Assembly: GCA_027459765.1 (NCBI GenBank)
Contig: DAIDHD010000083.1
Location: 1-64,000 of the forward strand
Reading direction: 5' to 3'
Length of the DNA: 64,000 nt
Origin: Gammaproteobacteria bacterium
GTDB lineage: Bacteria > Pseudomonadota > Gammaproteobacteria > Steroidobacterales > Steroidobacteraceae
The position numbers and the translations under genes are program-made. The notes under the pieces are model-generated. The model searched no databases, was not told where the DNA came from, and saw only the letters and a program-made list of their open reading frames with translations. Below are positions 18,300 to 29,394 of the stretch, one piece after another (positions within the stretch are counted from its first letter, which is position 1; each line of letters opens with the position of its first letter).

Positions 18300-19667
18300 A
18301 TGTTCGATCGCCTCACCTCCGGCCTGTCGGCCGCCATCAACGCGCTCAGCGGCCGCGGCCGGCTGACCGAGGACAACATCGCCGATACGGTGCGGCAGGT
18401 GCGGCTGGCGCTGCTCGACGCCGACGTCGCGCTGGAAGTGGTCAAGACTTTCACCGAGGCGGTGAAGGCGCGCGCGGTCGGCGCCGAGGTCACCAAGAGC
18501 CTCACGCCGGGCCAGGCCTTCGTCAAGATCGTACACGAAGAGCTCGTTCGGCTGATGGGCGAGCCGAGCGCGGGCTTGAACCTGCGCGCGCAGCGGCCCG
18601 TGGTCGTGATGCTGGCCGGCCTGCAGGGCGCCGGCAAGACGACCACCGCCGGGAAGCTCGCGCGCTGGCTGATCGAGAAGGAGCGCAAGAAGGTGCTGAT
18701 GGTGAGCACCGACGTGCACCGGCCGGCGGCCATCCTGCAGCTCGAGACGCTCGCGGCACAGGTCGGCGCGGGCTTTGCGCGCGGCGAGGTCAGCGAGGCG
18801 CCGGTCGCCATCGCCACCCGCGCGCTCGCGCAGGCGTCGCTGCAGGCCTACGATGTGCTGCTGCTCGACACCGCCGGCCGCTTGCACGTCGATGCGCAGA
18901 TGATGGACGAGGTACGCGCCCTGGAGGCGGCGCTCAAGCCACACGAACGGCTGTTCGTCGTCGATGCCATGGCCGGTCAGGATGCGGTCAACGCCGCCAA
19001 GGCGTTCAACGAGGCGCTGCGCCTGACCGGCGTGGTGCTCACCAAGGCGGACGGTGACGCGCGCGGTGGCGCCGCGCTCTCCGTGCGGCAAGTCACCGGC
19101 AAGCCGATCCTGTTCGTCGGCACCGGCGAGAAGTCCGAGGCGCTCGAATTGTTCCAGCCGGAGCGCATCGCCTCGCGCATCCTCGGCATGGGCGACGTGC
19201 TGTCGCTGGTGGAGCAGGTCGAGCGCGAGGTCGATCGCGAAAAGGCGGAGAAGCTCGCCCGCAAGATCACCCAGGGCAAGACCTTCGACCTCGGCGACCT
19301 GCGTGACCAGTTGAGCCAATTGGAGCGCATGGGCGGCATGTCCGCGCTGCTCGACAAGCTTCCCGCCCAGATGCAGGCCAATGCCGCCGCGGCGGCTGGT
19401 GCGGTGAATCCGAAGATGCTCCGTCGGCAGATGGGGATCATCGACTCCATGACCCCGCGCGAGCGGCGGCGTCCGGAGATCATCGACGGATCGCGCAAGC
19501 GCCGCATTGCAGCAGGCGCGGGAGTGCCGCTGCCGGAGGTCAACCGGCTCCTGAAACAGTTCGACCAGATGCAAAAAACCATGAAAAAGCTCGCCAAGGG
19601 CGGCATGCTCAAAAACATGATGCGCGGGATGGCCGGTCGGCTGCCGCCCGGATTCGGGCCGCGCTGA
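18300..19667 (+). CDS. ffh: signal recognition particle GTPase Ffh
   Basis: The 455-residue protein binds signal sequences and 4.5S RNA for cotranslational targeting. It has the N-domain at 1-90, a G-domain with P-loop GLQGAGKTTTAGKLA near 107, DTAGRLHVDAQMMDE near 190 and TKADGDARGG near 247. A methionine-rich M-domain follows from about 300, containing GMSALLDKLPAQMQ and a final GGMLKNMMRGMAG-type run. ATG 18300 starts the standard MFDRLTSGLSAAI terminus. Confidence 0.97.
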   Translation: MFDRLTSGLSAAINALSGRGRLTEDNIADTVRQVRLALLDADVALEVVKTFTEAVKARAVGAEVTKSLTPGQAFVKIVHEELVRLMGEPSAGLNLRAQRPVVVMLAGLQGAGKTTTAGKLARWLIEKERKKVLMVSTDVHRPAAILQLETLAAQVGAGFARGEVSEAPVAIATRALAQASLQAYDVLLLDTAGRLHVDAQMMDEVRALEAALKPHERLFVVDAMAGQDAVNAAKAFNEALRLTGVVLTKADGDARGGAALSVRQVTGKPILFVGTGEKSEALELFQPERIASRILGMGDVLSLVEQVEREVDREKAEKLARKITQGKTFDLGDLRDQLSQLERMGGMSALLDKLPAQMQANAAAAAGAVNPKMLRRQMGIIDSMTPRERRRPEIIDGSRKRRIAAGAGVPLPEVNRLLKQFDQMQKTMKKLAKGGMLKNMMRGMAGRLPPGFGPR

Positions 19668-19701
19668 GCCGCAGTTTCCGGGTGCCCCGTCTCTCCCCAA
19701 G

Positions 19702-19731
19702 TTGCGGAGAGGCTTGAAAATTCATTACACT
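19702..19731 (+). promoter_or_regulatory. candidate promoter of the rpsP-rimM-trmD-rplS operon
   Basis: TTGCGG (19702-19707) and TACACT (19726-19731) are 18 bases apart in the 180-base gap between ffh and rpsP, leaving a leader of roughly 110 bases. The spacing is within range, but neither box is perfect. Confidence 0.4.
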
Positions 19732-19847
19732 TGCGGGCTTTCCGAGCCTTCCCGCGGCTTAAAACGAGTGCGTGGGGCTCTGAATCCAACGCCGGGGCTC
19801 TTGCGGGCCTCGGTTCAAACGATTTTAAAGGCAGGGCATCACAGGTT

Positions 19848-20099
19848 ATGGTGACGATTCGTTTGACTCGGCGCGGCGGCAAGAAGGCGCCTTTCTATCA
19901 CGTCGTGGTGACCGACAGCCGCAAGCGACAGGGTGGCACCAGCCTGGAGAGCGTGGGCATCTTCAATCCCGTGGCTCGCGGCGCCGAAATCAAGTTGCGG
20001 CTCGACGTGGCGCGCATCGAACACTGGATGGGCCAGGGCGCCCAGGTGTCGGATCGCGTCAAGCAGCTCCTCACGGTGTACCGCAAGCAGGCCGCCTGA
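19848..20099 (+). CDS. rpsP: 30S ribosomal protein S16
   Basis: The 83-residue protein begins [20 protein letters not shown] and contains [19 protein letters not shown], diagnostic of S16. It heads the conserved rpsP-rimM-trmD-rplS operon. ATG 19848 is chosen over upstream in-frame starts because S16 proteins begin at this point. Confidence 0.97.
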   Translation: MVTIRLTRRGGKKAPFYHVVVTDSRKRQGGTSLESVGIFNPVARGAEIKLRLDVARIEHWMGQGAQVSDRVKQLLTVYRKQAA

Positions 20100-20136
20100 G
20101 CGCGGCTCGCGAGAGCCGTCCCGCGTGGATGCGTCG

Positions 20137-20658
20137 GTGAGCGAAGCTAAGCCGGCGCTCATCGAGTTGGGAGCGGTGGGGGCGCCGTTCGGCGTACGCG
20201 GCTGGGTCCGCATCAATTCCTACACCGAGCCCGCCGACGCATTGCTGGACTACCCCGAGGTCAAGCTCGGCATCCAGGGTGAATGGCGCGTCGCGGTGTT
20301 CGCCGAGAGCGGGCGTTCCGGGGGACGACTGACGGCGCGCTTCGTGGGCGTCGAGGATCGGACGGCGGCCGAGGGTCTGCGCGGCGCCCGGATAGCGGTG
20401 GCGCGGAGCGAACTGCCGCCACGCCGTGCCGGCGAACACTACCGCGCCGACCTCATCGGTTGCGAGGTGATGAACTTGGGTGGGCGGCGCCTCGGTATCC
20501 TGCGGCACTTCGTGGATACCCCGGCGCACCCCGTCATGGTGGTGGTCGACGAGGGCGCCGGCGCCGAGACGTGGGTGCCGGCCGTGCCGCGTCACCTGAA
20601 GCGCGTCGATCCGGCGGCGAAGCGGGTGCTGGTCGACTGGGACGAGGAAGCGTCGTGA
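20137..20658 (+). CDS. rimM: 16S rRNA processing protein RimM
   Basis: The 173-residue protein binds S19 and assists maturation of the 30S head. The N-terminal RimM domain starts [20 protein letters not shown], and a PRC-barrel follows from about residue 95 ([20 protein letters not shown]), ending [25 protein letters not shown] 20137 is selected, but GTG 20125 in the same frame is equally possible. It sits between rpsP and trmD. Confidence 0.93.
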   Translation: MSEAKPALIELGAVGAPFGVRGWVRINSYTEPADALLDYPEVKLGIQGEWRVAVFAESGRSGGRLTARFVGVEDRTAAEGLRGARIAVARSELPPRRAGEHYRADLIGCEVMNLGGRRLGILRHFVDTPAHPVMVVVDEGAGAETWVPAVPRHLKRVDPAAKRVLVDWDEEAS

Positions 20659-20671
20659 CGAAGGCGCACGC

Positions 20672-21442
20672 TTGAGCGGTCGGGCTGCGCTGCACGTCGG
20701 CGTGGTCACGCTGTTCCCCGCGCTGGTGCGCGGTGCGCTCGAGCACGGGGTGCTGGGCCGGGCGCTGGAGCGCGGCTTGTTCGCGCTGGATCTCGTGGAT
20801 CCGCGCGAGTTCGCGACCGACGTGCACCGCACGGTGGACGATCGGCCCTACGGCGGCGGCCCCGGGATGGTGCTGAAGGTGGAACCGCTGCGCAGCGCGT
20901 TGCGCGACGCGGCTGCGCGCGCTCCGGCCGGCGTTCGCAAGGTGTTGCTCGGCGCGGACGGGTCGCGGTTCGACCAGGGGGTGGCGAGAGCCATGAGCGC
21001 CGGGCCCGGGTTGATCCTGGTCGCTGGCCGCTACGAGGGGGTGGACGAGCGTTTCGTCGAGCAGTGCGTCGACGAAGTTTGGTCCATCGGCGATTACGTG
21101 CTGTCGGGCGGTGAATTCGCCGCGCTGGTCGTGATGGACGCGGTGGTGAGGCTGCTCCCGGGAGCGCTCGGGAGTCCCGATTCGGCGGCCGAGGAGTCCT
21201 TCGGGGACGGCCTGCTGGACTGGCCGCACTACACGCGGCCACCGTGCCTGGACGGCGCCTCGGTGCCGGCGGTGCTGATGAGCGGTGATCACGCCGCCAT
21301 TCGCCGCTGGCGCTTGCAGCAGGCGCTCGGCCGGACCTGGCTGCGGCGGCCGGAACTGGTCGAGCGGCGCGAATTGAGTGGTGAAGAGCGGGAATTGCTG
21401 GAAGAATTCAAGGCCGAACGCGCGGCGCGCACGCGGTCTTGA
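20672..21442 (+). CDS. trmD: tRNA (guanine-N1-)-methyltransferase TrmD
   Basis: The enzyme makes m1G37 in tRNAs, preventing +1 frameshifts. The 256 residues show the SPOUT knot and SAM-binding loops: [18 protein letters not shown] near 52, [16 protein letters not shown] near 112 and [16 protein letters not shown] near 134. The only plausible start is TTG 20672, 13 bases after rimM. The C-terminal helical domain is complete. Confidence 0.95.
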   Translation: MSGRAALHVGVVTLFPALVRGALEHGVLGRALERGLFALDLVDPREFATDVHRTVDDRPYGGGPGMVLKVEPLRSALRDAAARAPAGVRKVLLGADGSRFDQGVARAMSAGPGLILVAGRYEGVDERFVEQCVDEVWSIGDYVLSGGEFAALVVMDAVVRLLPGALGSPDSAAEESFGDGLLDWPHYTRPPCLDGASVPAVLMSGDHAAIRRWRLQQALGRTWLRRPELVERRELSGEERELLEEFKAERAARTRS

Positions 21443-21485
21443 ACGGTCGGAATCAGACGAACATCTAGGCGAGGACGATGCAGCC

Positions 21486-21830
21486 ATGAACAAGATCATC
21501 CAAGAGTTGAACGCAGAGCGCGCGCAGCGCAAGTTCCCGGAGTTCTCCCCGGGGGACACCGTGGTGGTGCAGGTCAAAGTGGTCGAGGGTGATCGCGAGC
21601 GCGTGCAGGCCTACGAGGGTGTGGTCATCGCCAAGAAGAACCGCGGCCTCAACTCCTCCTTCACGGTGCGCAAGATCTCGCACGGCGAGGGCGTGGAGCG
21701 CGTGTTCCAGACCCACAGCCCGTCCATCAGCGAAGTCAGCGTGAAGCGCCGCGGTGCCGTGCGCCGCGCCAAGCTCTACTACCTGCGCGACCTGTCCGGC
21801 AAGGCGGCGCGCATCGACGAGAAGGTCTAG
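21486..21830 (+). CDS. rplS: 50S ribosomal protein L19
   Basis: The 114-residue protein begins [20 protein letters not shown] and contains [23 protein letters not shown]-type and [24 protein letters not shown] segments typical of L19, at the 30S-50S interface. It is the last gene of the rpsP operon, 43 bases after trmD. Confidence 0.97.
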   Translation: MNKIIQELNAERAQRKFPEFSPGDTVVVQVKVVEGDRERVQAYEGVVIAKKNRGLNSSFTVRKISHGEGVERVFQTHSPSISEVSVKRRGAVRRAKLYYLRDLSGKAARIDEKV

Positions 21831-21871
21831 ACGGCGGTCGTGGCCATCTCGAGGGCGGCCGGGGACTTCGT

Positions 21872-23719
21872 TTGAGCGTCGTGTCCGCCCTCGCCGGCAT
21901 GTTCAAGCTGGCCTTGCGGATCCTGGACGGGATCCGCAAGGGCCTGCACCTCCTGCTGCTGCTCGCGCTGTTCGGCTTCCTGCTCGCGGCGCTGCACACC
22001 TCCATACCCATCGTGCCGCGTAGCGCGGCGCTGGTGCTCGCGCCCGAAGGCGAGCTCGTGGAGCAGTACTCGAGCGATCCCGTTCGTCGCGCGTTCGGCG
22101 AGGCCTCCGGCGGGCCGGCGCCCGAGACCCTGCTCAAGGACGTCCTCGACGCGATCGAAACGGCCAAGAGCGACGCGCGCATCAAGCTGATCGTCCTCGA
22201 CCTCGGCAATCTGCGGCCCAGCGGCCTGTCCAAGCTGCAGGAAGTCGCGGCTGCGCTGCGCGACTTCCGCGCCGCCGGCAAGCGCGTGGTGGCCGTCGGC
22301 GATGCATTCAACCAGACCCAGTACTACCTCGCCGCCCAGGCCGGCGAGGTCTACCTCGACCCCATGGGCGAGGTCTCGATCGACGGATTCGCGTATTACC
22401 GGATGTTCTTCAAGGAGGCGATCGACAAGCTCGCGGTCGACGTCAACGTGTTCCGTGCCGGCACCTTCAAGAGCTACACGGACCAGTTCTCGCGCTCCGA
22501 CATGGCCGCGAGCGAACGGGAGGAGAGCGCGGTCTGGCTGGAGGCGCTCTGGAACGCCTACCAACAGGACGTGACGCGCGCGCGCGGACTGCCGCCGACG
22601 GCGCTCAAGGACTTCGTCGCCGATCAGCCGGCCGCGCTCGCGGCGCTCAGCGGCGATGCCGCCAAGCTCGCCCTGCAGCGCGGTTTGGTCACGGCGCTCA
22701 AGAGCAGGCGCGAGGTCGGCGACGAGCTCAAGGGCATCGTCGGCGAGGATCCCGACGCCCACGCGTTCAATGCGGTGGGCTTGAGCGCGTACCTGGCCGC
22801 GACCCGCTCCAAGCGGGTGTTGAAGCCGAAGTCCGACACCAAGGTCGGGGTCGTGGTCGCAGCGGGCGACATACTCGACGGGCATCAGCCGCCCGGCACC
22901 ATCGGCGGCGACAGCACGGCTGACCTGCTCAGGCAGGCGCGCTTCGATCCGGCGGTCAAGGCCGTGGTGATGCGGGTGGACAGCCCGGGCGGCAGCATGT
23001 TCGCCTCGGAGCAGATACTGCGCGAGGTGAAGGCGCTGCGCGCGGCGGGCAAGCCCGTCGTGGTGTCGATGAGCACTTACGCCGCGTCCGGCGGCTACTA
23101 CATCTCCGCCGCCGCCAATCAGATCTTCGCCAGCCCGACGACGCTCACCGGATCGATCGGCGTCTTCTCGGTGGTGCCGACTTTCCAGCGCACGCTCGCG
23201 AAGTTCGGCGTCGCCATCGACGGGTTCGGCACCACGCCGCTCGCCGGCGGCATGCGCCCGGACCGCGAGCTCTCGCCGGTGGTGCGCCAGATCCTGCAGA
23301 CCTCGGTCGAGCACGCCTACGCGGATTTTCTCGGCCGCGTGGCCGAGGGACGCAAGAAAACGGTGGACGAGGTCGACAAGATCGCCCAGGGACGCGTCTG
23401 GGCGGGCGTCGACGCCGAGCGGCTCGGACTGGTCGACCACCTCGGCGGGCTCAAGGACGCCGTCGACGCGGCGGCCAAGCTCGCGCAATTGCCCGCCGAT
23501 TACGACGTCGACTACATCGAGGCCGAACTGACGCTGCGTGAGCAGCTGTTGCTGCAGTTGAAGACCCAGGGCGCCCGGTTGGCCGCCTGGGTGGGCCTCG
23601 CGCCGCGCGCATCGGTGCTCGAACGCGCTCTCGGGCCGCTCGCCGAGGAGGCGGAAAGGCTCGGACGCATCGAGGACCCGCGCGGCATCTACGCCTATTG
23701 CTGGTGCCGCGCCCCTTGA
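21872..23719 (+). CDS. sppA: signal peptide peptidase SppA (67K type)
   Basis: The 615-residue protein has one N-terminal membrane segment (about 22-48) and two ClpP/crotonase-like protease repeats, as in E. coli SppA. The catalytic serine lies in VDSPGGSMFASEQ (near 370) of the C-terminal repeat, and the general-base lysine in FRAGTFKSYTDQF (near 200) of the N-terminal repeat. Both key residues are present. It clears signal peptides left in the cytoplasmic membrane. TTG 21872 is the best start. It lies 41 bases after rplS and is convergent with tdh. Confidence 0.93.
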   Translation: MSVVSALAGMFKLALRILDGIRKGLHLLLLLALFGFLLAALHTSIPIVPRSAALVLAPEGELVEQYSSDPVRRAFGEASGGPAPETLLKDVLDAIETAKSDARIKLIVLDLGNLRPSGLSKLQEVAAALRDFRAAGKRVVAVGDAFNQTQYYLAAQAGEVYLDPMGEVSIDGFAYYRMFFKEAIDKLAVDVNVFRAGTFKSYTDQFSRSDMAASEREESAVWLEALWNAYQQDVTRARGLPPTALKDFVADQPAALAALSGDAAKLALQRGLVTALKSRREVGDELKGIVGEDPDAHAFNAVGLSAYLAATRSKRVLKPKSDTKVGVVVAAGDILDGHQPPGTIGGDSTADLLRQARFDPAVKAVVMRVDSPGGSMFASEQILREVKALRAAGKPVVVSMSTYAASGGYYISAAANQIFASPTTLTGSIGVFSVVPTFQRTLAKFGVAIDGFGTTPLAGGMRPDRELSPVVRQILQTSVEHAYADFLGRVAEGRKKTVDEVDKIAQGRVWAGVDAERLGLVDHLGGLKDAVDAAAKLAQLPADYDVDYIEAELTLREQLLLQLKTQGARLAAWVGLAPRASVLERALGPLAEEAERLGRIEDPRGIYAYCWCRAP

Positions 23720-23725
23720 GTCGAG

Positions 23726-23759
23726 CCGCCGCCCGGGGCGTTACCCCCGGGGCGGCGGG
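23726..23759. terminator. hairpin between convergent sppA and tdh
   Basis: CCGCCGCCCGGGG and CCCCGGGGCGGCGG flank a short loop, giving a stem of about 13 pairs with one bulge, directly after the sppA stop codon. It could stop transcripts from both directions. There is no T-tract. Confidence 0.5.
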
Positions 23760-23769
23760 AGCCCGCCCT

Positions 23770-24801
23770 CTACAGCGCGGACCAGTCGAGTACCACCTTG
23801 CCCGAGCGCCCCGAGTTCATGATCTCGAAGCCCTCGAGGTAGTCGCGTATGCCGAGGCGGTGGGTGATCACCGGGCGCACGTCGAGCCCGCTCTGCAGCA
23901 TGCTCGCCATCTTGTACCAGGTCTCGAACATCTCGCGGCCGTAGATGCCCTTGATGGTGATCCCCTTGAATATGACGTCGTTCCAGTCCACCGGGGTCTC
24001 GCCCGAGGGAATCCCGAGCATCGCCACGCTGCCGCCGTGGTTCATGGCGCGAAACATCTCGCGTTGCGCGGCCACGTTGCCCGACATCTCGAACCCGACG
24101 TCGAAGCCTTCCTCCATGCCGAGTCCGCGCATCGCGTCGCCGAGGGATTCGCGCGCCACGTTCAGCGCGCGCGTGGCGCCCATGGCGCGCGCGAGGTCCA
24201 GCCGATAGTCGTTGACGTCGGTGATGACGACGTGGCGGGCGCCGCAGTGGCGGGCCACGGCCACGGCCATGATGCCGATCGGTCCGGCTCCGGTGATGAG
24301 CACGTCCTCCCCGACGACGTTGAACGCCAGTGCGGTGTGGGTCGCATTGCCGAACGGGTCGAGGATCGAGGCGATCTCGTCGTCGATCGCCGCCGGAAGC
24401 TTGAAGACGTTCGCCGCCGGAATCGACACGTATTCGGCGAACGCTCCTGCGCGGTTGACGCCGACGCCGAGCGTATTGCGGCACAGGTGCCGGCGTCCGG
24501 CGCGGCAATTGCGGCAGTGGCCGCAGGTGATGTGGCCCTCGCCCGAGACCCGATCGCCAGGCGCGAAACCGCGCACCTCGCTGCCGACCTCGACGATCTC
24601 TCCCGAGTACTCGTGACCGACGGCCATGGGCACGGGAATGGTGCGCTGGGCCCAGGAGTCCCAGTTGAATATGTGCATGTCGGTGCCGCAGATCGCCGAA
24701 CGCCGCACCTTGATGAGCACGTCGTTGTGGCCGACGGCGGGTTCCGGCACGTCCTGCATCCAGATGCCGCGCTCGGCGCGGGCTTTGACGAGAGCTTTCA
24801 T
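23770..24801 (-). CDS. tdh: L-threonine 3-dehydrogenase
   Basis: The NAD-dependent zinc enzyme oxidises L-threonine to 2-amino-3-ketobutyrate. The 343 residues contain the catalytic zinc Cys in [13 protein letters not shown] near 38, [12 protein letters not shown] near 64, the structural zinc site [15 protein letters not shown] near 93-107 and a Rossmann NAD site ([20 protein letters not shown] near 168). It is downstream of kbl by 10 bases and the two act in sequence in threonine breakdown. Confidence 0.96.
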   Translation of the reverse strand: MKALVKARAERGIWMQDVPEPAVGHNDVLIKVRRSAICGTDMHIFNWDSWAQRTIPVPMAVGHEYSGEIVEVGSEVRGFAPGDRVSGEGHITCGHCRNCRAGRRHLCRNTLGVGVNRAGAFAEYVSIPAANVFKLPAAIDDEIASILDPFGNATHTALAFNVVGEDVLITGAGPIGIMAVAVARHCGARHVVITDVNDYRLDLARAMGATRALNVARESLGDAMRGLGMEEGFDVGFEMSGNVAAQREMFRAMNHGGSVAMLGIPSGETPVDWNDVIFKGITIKGIYGREMFETWYKMASMLQSGLDVRPVITHRLGIRDYLEGFEIMNSGRSGKVVLDWSAL

Positions 24802-24811
24802 GGAGTCCTTC

Positions 24812-26002
24812 TCAACGGATGATGCCGAGGTCGCGCCCGGCGCGCGCGAAGGCGTCGATGGCCTTGTCCAATTCTTCGATGCTGTGCGCCGCGTTCATCT
24901 GCGTCCGGATGCGCGCCTTGCCGTGCGGCACCACCGGATAGGAGAACGCCACCACGTACACGCCGTCTTCCTGCATGCGTTCCGCCAGCCGCACCGCGAG
25001 CGGGGCGTCGCCGAGCATGATCGGCACGATCGGGTGCTCGCCCGGCAGCAATTGATATCCGAGCGCCTGCATGCGGGCGCGGAAGTGGCGCGCATTGCGG
25101 TGCAGCCGCTGGCGCAATTCGGGCGACCTCTCGAGCAGGTCGAGCACCCGCAAGGTGGCTCCCGCCACCACCGGCGCGATGCTGTTGGAGAAGAGATAGG
25201 GTCTGGAGCGCTGGCGCAGCCACTCGACGATCTCCCGCCGCGCGGCCACGTAGCCGCCGCTCGCGCCGCCGAGCGCCTTGCCGAGGGTGCCGGTGAGGAT
25301 GTCGATCCGGTCCATCACGCCGTGCAGTTCGTGCGTGCCGCGGCCCCGCTCGCCGATGAATCCGGTGGCGTGCGAATCGTCGACCATCACCAGCGCGTCG
25401 TAGCGGTCGGCGAGCCCGCAGATGTCGCGCAAGCGCGCGATCGAGCCGTCCATCGAGAACACGCCGTCGGTGGCTATGAGTCGCGTACGCGCGTCGCGCG
25501 CCTCCGCGAGGGCGCGCTCGAGCTCGCCGAGGTCGTCGTTGGCGTACCGCAGCCGGCGCGCCTTGCACAGCCGGATGCCGTCGATGATGCTCGCGTGGTT
25601 CAACGCGTCGCTGATCACCGCGTCGCGCTCGTCGAGCAGGGTCTCGAACAGACCACCGTTTGCGTCGAAGCAGGAGGAGTAGAGGATCGCGTCCTCGGCG
25701 CCGAGGAATGCCGCGAGCCGCTGTTCCAGCTCCCGGTGGACGGTCTGGGTGCCGCATATGAAGCGCACCGAGGCCATGCCGTAGCCGTAGCGGTCGAGCG
25801 CCTCGTGCGCAGCCGCGACGACTTCGGGGTGGTCAGCCAGCCCGAGGTAGTTGTTGGCGCAAAGATTGATCATCTCCCGGCCGTCCGCGAGCCGCACCAG
25901 CGGCCCCTGCGGCGAGCCGATGACGCGCTCGCGCTTCAGCAGACCGGCGGCGGCGAGAGCTTCTGTGTCGTGACGCAGTCGATCGCGAAATTCGCTAAGC
26001 AC
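24812..26002 (-). CDS. kbl: glycine C-acetyltransferase (2-amino-3-ketobutyrate CoA ligase)
   Basis: The PLP enzyme cleaves 2-amino-3-ketobutyrate with CoA to glycine and acetyl-CoA, completing the Tdh/Kbl threonine pathway. The 396 residues match the family length. The PLP lysine lies in [18 protein letters not shown] near 243, and [15 protein letters not shown] near 50, [14 protein letters not shown] near 207 and YLFSNSIAP near 275 are family hallmarks. GTG 26002 gives the expected N-terminus ([11 protein letters not shown]); an ATG 27 codons upstream would add an Arg-rich extension and is disfavoured. Confidence 0.95.
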   Translation of the reverse strand: MLSEFRDRLRHDTEALAAAGLLKRERVIGSPQGPLVRLADGREMINLCANNYLGLADHPEVVAAAHEALDRYGYGMASVRFICGTQTVHRELEQRLAAFLGAEDAILYSSCFDANGGLFETLLDERDAVISDALNHASIIDGIRLCKARRLRYANDDLGELERALAEARDARTRLIATDGVFSMDGSIARLRDICGLADRYDALVMVDDSHATGFIGERGRGTHELHGVMDRIDILTGTLGKALGGASGGYVAARREIVEWLRQRSRPYLFSNSIAPVVAGATLRVLDLLERSPELRQRLHRNARHFRARMQALGYQLLPGEHPIVPIMLGDAPLAVRLAERMQEDGVYVVAFSYPVVPHGKARIRTQMNAAHSIEELDKAIDAFARAGRDLGIIR

Positions 26003-26121
26003 GGCATTCCTCGGGGCGCGGGCACGGTGCCCGCCGCAAAGGCGCGTATCATAGCGCAGGCGCGGTACCACCGACCGCGGCACATTCAGGGCGAGCGGGG
26101 CACCTTAGGGCGACTGACGAG

Positions 26122-26523
26122 ATGTCTGCGGACGAGCAACGCGCCGGGGATCGGCTCGACAAGTGGTTGTGGCACGCGCGCTTCTACAAGACGCGCGGAC
26201 TCGCCACCGAAGCGATCCAGGGCGGCAAGGTGCATTTGAACGGCGAACGCGTGAAGCCCGCGCATCGGGTGCGCGTCGGCGACCGCTTGAGCCTCTCCAT
26301 CGACGGCGCGGTGGCGGAATTCGAGGTGCTGGGCATTCCCGAACGCCGTGGGCCCGCTCCCGAGGCGCGGGGCCACTACGCCGAGACGCCGCAGAGCGCA
26401 GAGCGCCGAGCCTTCCTGGCGCAGCAGCGGCGCCTGGCGGACATCTCGCGGCCGCGGCCGGAGGGCAGACCGGACAAGCACGACCGGCGCCGGCTCATGC
26501 GCCTGCACCGCGACCAGTCCTGA
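26122..26523 (+). CDS. hslR: S4-domain RNA-binding protein (Hsp15/HslR family)
   Basis: The 133-residue protein starts with an S4 RNA-binding domain (RLDKWLWHARFYKTRGLATE near 11, KVHLNGERVKPAHRVRVGD near 36) and ends in a basic tail (RRLMRLHRDQS), the layout of Hsp15. Hsp15 binds stalled 50S subunits carrying peptidyl-tRNA and helps recycle them after heat shock. It is divergent from kbl and convergent with sixA, only 6 bases from its end. Confidence 0.88.
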   Translation: MSADEQRAGDRLDKWLWHARFYKTRGLATEAIQGGKVHLNGERVKPAHRVRVGDRLSLSIDGAVAEFEVLGIPERRGPAPEARGHYAETPQSAERRAFLAQQRRLADISRPRPEGRPDKHDRRRLMRLHRDQS

Positions 26524-26529
26524 AGAGGC

Positions 26530-27051
26530 TCATGCCCAGAGGTCGGCCATGCTCTCCGGATCGTCGATCTCGCACTGGTCCGCGTTTTCCGGCCTGAGCG
26601 TTTGCCACTGGCCGTGGTTCCAGACCGCGGTTGCGAGCCCGGCGGTGGGCAGGTCGCGCGCCTGGGGCGAGGGACCGAGCCGGCTGGCGATCTCGCTCAA
26701 GCCGGGGTTGTGGCCGCAGATGAGCACGTGCCCGACGCCCGCGTCACGCCGCTTCAGCAGCCGCCAGATGGTCTCCGGGGAGGCAAGGTACAGCGCCCGC
26801 TCGCAGATCACGCGCTTTGCGTCCAACTCGCAGGCGCGCGCCACGATGCCGGCGGTCGCCCAGGCCCGTTCGGCCGGGCTCACCAGAATGAGGTCGGGAA
26901 TCCAGTGGCGATACACGATGCGCATCGCCATCTCCTTCGCCTCGATGGTTCCGCGACGGGTCAGCGCACGCTCGAAGTCGTCGGCGGCCGAGCGGGCAGC
27001 CTGCGCCTGGCCGTGGCGGAGCAGGGTCAGGCGGCGCGCGCCCACGCCCAC
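26530..27051 (-). CDS. sixA: SixA-like phosphohistidine phosphatase
   Basis: The 173-residue protein is a histidine phosphatase: LTLLRHGQA near 8 carries the phospho-accepting histidine, and LICGHNPGLSEIASRLG near 110 supplies the second catalytic histidine. SixA proteins dephosphorylate the HPt domain of phosphorelay or nitrogen-PTS proteins; no such partner is adjacent. The start is a GTG at 27051. It lies 74 bases downstream of sufT on the same strand. Confidence 0.86.
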   Translation of the reverse strand: MGVGARRLTLLRHGQAQAARSAADDFERALTRRGTIEAKEMAMRIVYRHWIPDLILVSPAERAWATAGIVARACELDAKRVICERALYLASPETIWRLLKRRDAGVGHVLICGHNPGLSEIASRLGPSPQARDLPTAGLATAVWNHGQWQTLRPENADQCEIDDPESMADLWA

Positions 27052-27125
27052 AGGCCTTCACGAGTGCTCCGCTGCGGGCACCCTTCGCGCCGCGAGCGGC
27101 GGTTCTGCGTCACTGTCGAACCTCT

Positions 27126-27677
27126 CTACATCATTCCGGTCTGCAACCGCGCCGCCTCGGACATCATGCTGTGGTTCCAAGGCGGGTCGAACACGAGCTC
27201 GACGTTGGCGTGCGCCACCGTCGGGATGAGTTCCACCTTCTCGCGCACGTCCCGCACCAGCACCTCGCCCATGCCGCAGCCGGGCGCGGTCAGCGTCATG
27301 CGTATCTCCACGTTGCGCGTCGAGTCGGCGTTGGTGCTGACTTCACACGAGTAGATCAGCCCCAGATCGACGATGTTTACCGGTATCTCGGGGTCATAGC
27401 AAGTCCTGAGCTGCTGCCAGACGACGTTCTTGACGTCCTCGTCGGAGGCTGCCGCGTCCAGTTCCGGGGGCGCGATCGGCGTCTTGCCGATCGCGTCGGC
27501 CTCGACGCCCGCGATCCGGAACAGATTGCCGTCGATGTAGACGGTGAAGCTTCCGCCCAGCGCCTGCGTCACGTAGCCGACGGATCCCAGACGCAGCGTG
27601 ACTTCGGCGCCGGACGGAATCGCGACGGCGGCGACGTCGCGCTGGACGATGATCGGTTCGTTTTCGTATGAGCGCAT
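27126..27677 (-). CDS. sufT: SUF system protein SufT (MIP18/DUF59)
   Basis: The 183-residue protein has an N-terminal beta-rich extension and a MIP18/DUF59 domain from about 85 (NVVWQQLRTCYDPEIPVNIVDLGLIY), with the conserved Cys in TAPGCGMGEVLVRDV near 137 and VELVFDPPWNHSMMSEAAR near 160. SufT family proteins assist Fe-S maturation as carriers. It is the last gene of the suf cluster, 10 bases after sufU. Confidence 0.92.
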   Translation of the reverse strand: MRSYENEPIIVQRDVAAVAIPSGAEVTLRLGSVGYVTQALGGSFTVYIDGNLFRIAGVEADAIGKTPIAPPELDAAASDEDVKNVVWQQLRTCYDPEIPVNIVDLGLIYSCEVSTNADSTRNVEIRMTLTAPGCGMGEVLVRDVREKVELIPTVAHANVELVFDPPWNHSMMSEAARLQTGMM

Positions 27678-27687
27678 GGTCGGACGG

Positions 27688-28137
27688 TCACTCGGTGGAT
27701 ACGGCCGCGCCGGCGCCGTCGGCGGGCGATAGGGCCTTGGTGAGCGTATGCCAGCAGAGGCTCGCGCACTTCACCCGCGCCGGGTACTCGCGCACCCCGG
27801 ACAGCGCGGCGAGCTTGCCGAGGTCGGCGCCAGAGGCATCGTCGGCGGTGAGCAGACGATGTACGCGCTCGAAGACGTCCAGCGCCTCCGCGCGCGTCTT
27901 GCCCTTGACGGCCTCCGTCATCAGCGACGCGGAGGCCGTGGATATGGCGCAGCCGTCGCCCTCGAAGCGAACGTCGGCGATGGTGTCGCCGTCGAGCTTG
28001 AGACGCAGAGTGAGCCGGTCGCCGCACAGGGGGTTGAACCCTTCCGCCTGGGCGTCGGCGTTCTGTAGCGGGCCGAAATTGCGTGGATTGCGGTTGTGAT
28101 CCAGGATCACGTCGCGGTAGAGGTCGTTGAGTTCCAT
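27688..28137 (-). CDS. sufU: SufU-type Fe-S scaffold / sulfur acceptor
   Basis: The 149-residue protein starts MELNDLYRDVILDHNRNPRN, typical of SufU. The three conserved cysteines are present (NPLCGDRL near 38, GDGCAIS near 63, RVKCASLCW near 127), together with the Asp of CGDR that helps bind zinc. In SUF systems lacking SufE, SufU takes the persulfide from SufS, which is encoded immediately upstream with a 6-base gap. No SufE or SufA gene is in the cluster, consistent with this role. Confidence 0.93.
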   Translation of the reverse strand: MELNDLYRDVILDHNRNPRNFGPLQNADAQAEGFNPLCGDRLTLRLKLDGDTIADVRFEGDGCAISTASASLMTEAVKGKTRAEALDVFERVHRLLTADDASGADLGKLAALSGVREYPARVKCASLCWHTLTKALSPADGAGAAVSTE

Positions 28138-28143
28138 GTCCGG

Positions 28144-29390
<1,247 letters not shown>

Positions 29391-29394
<4 letters not shown>
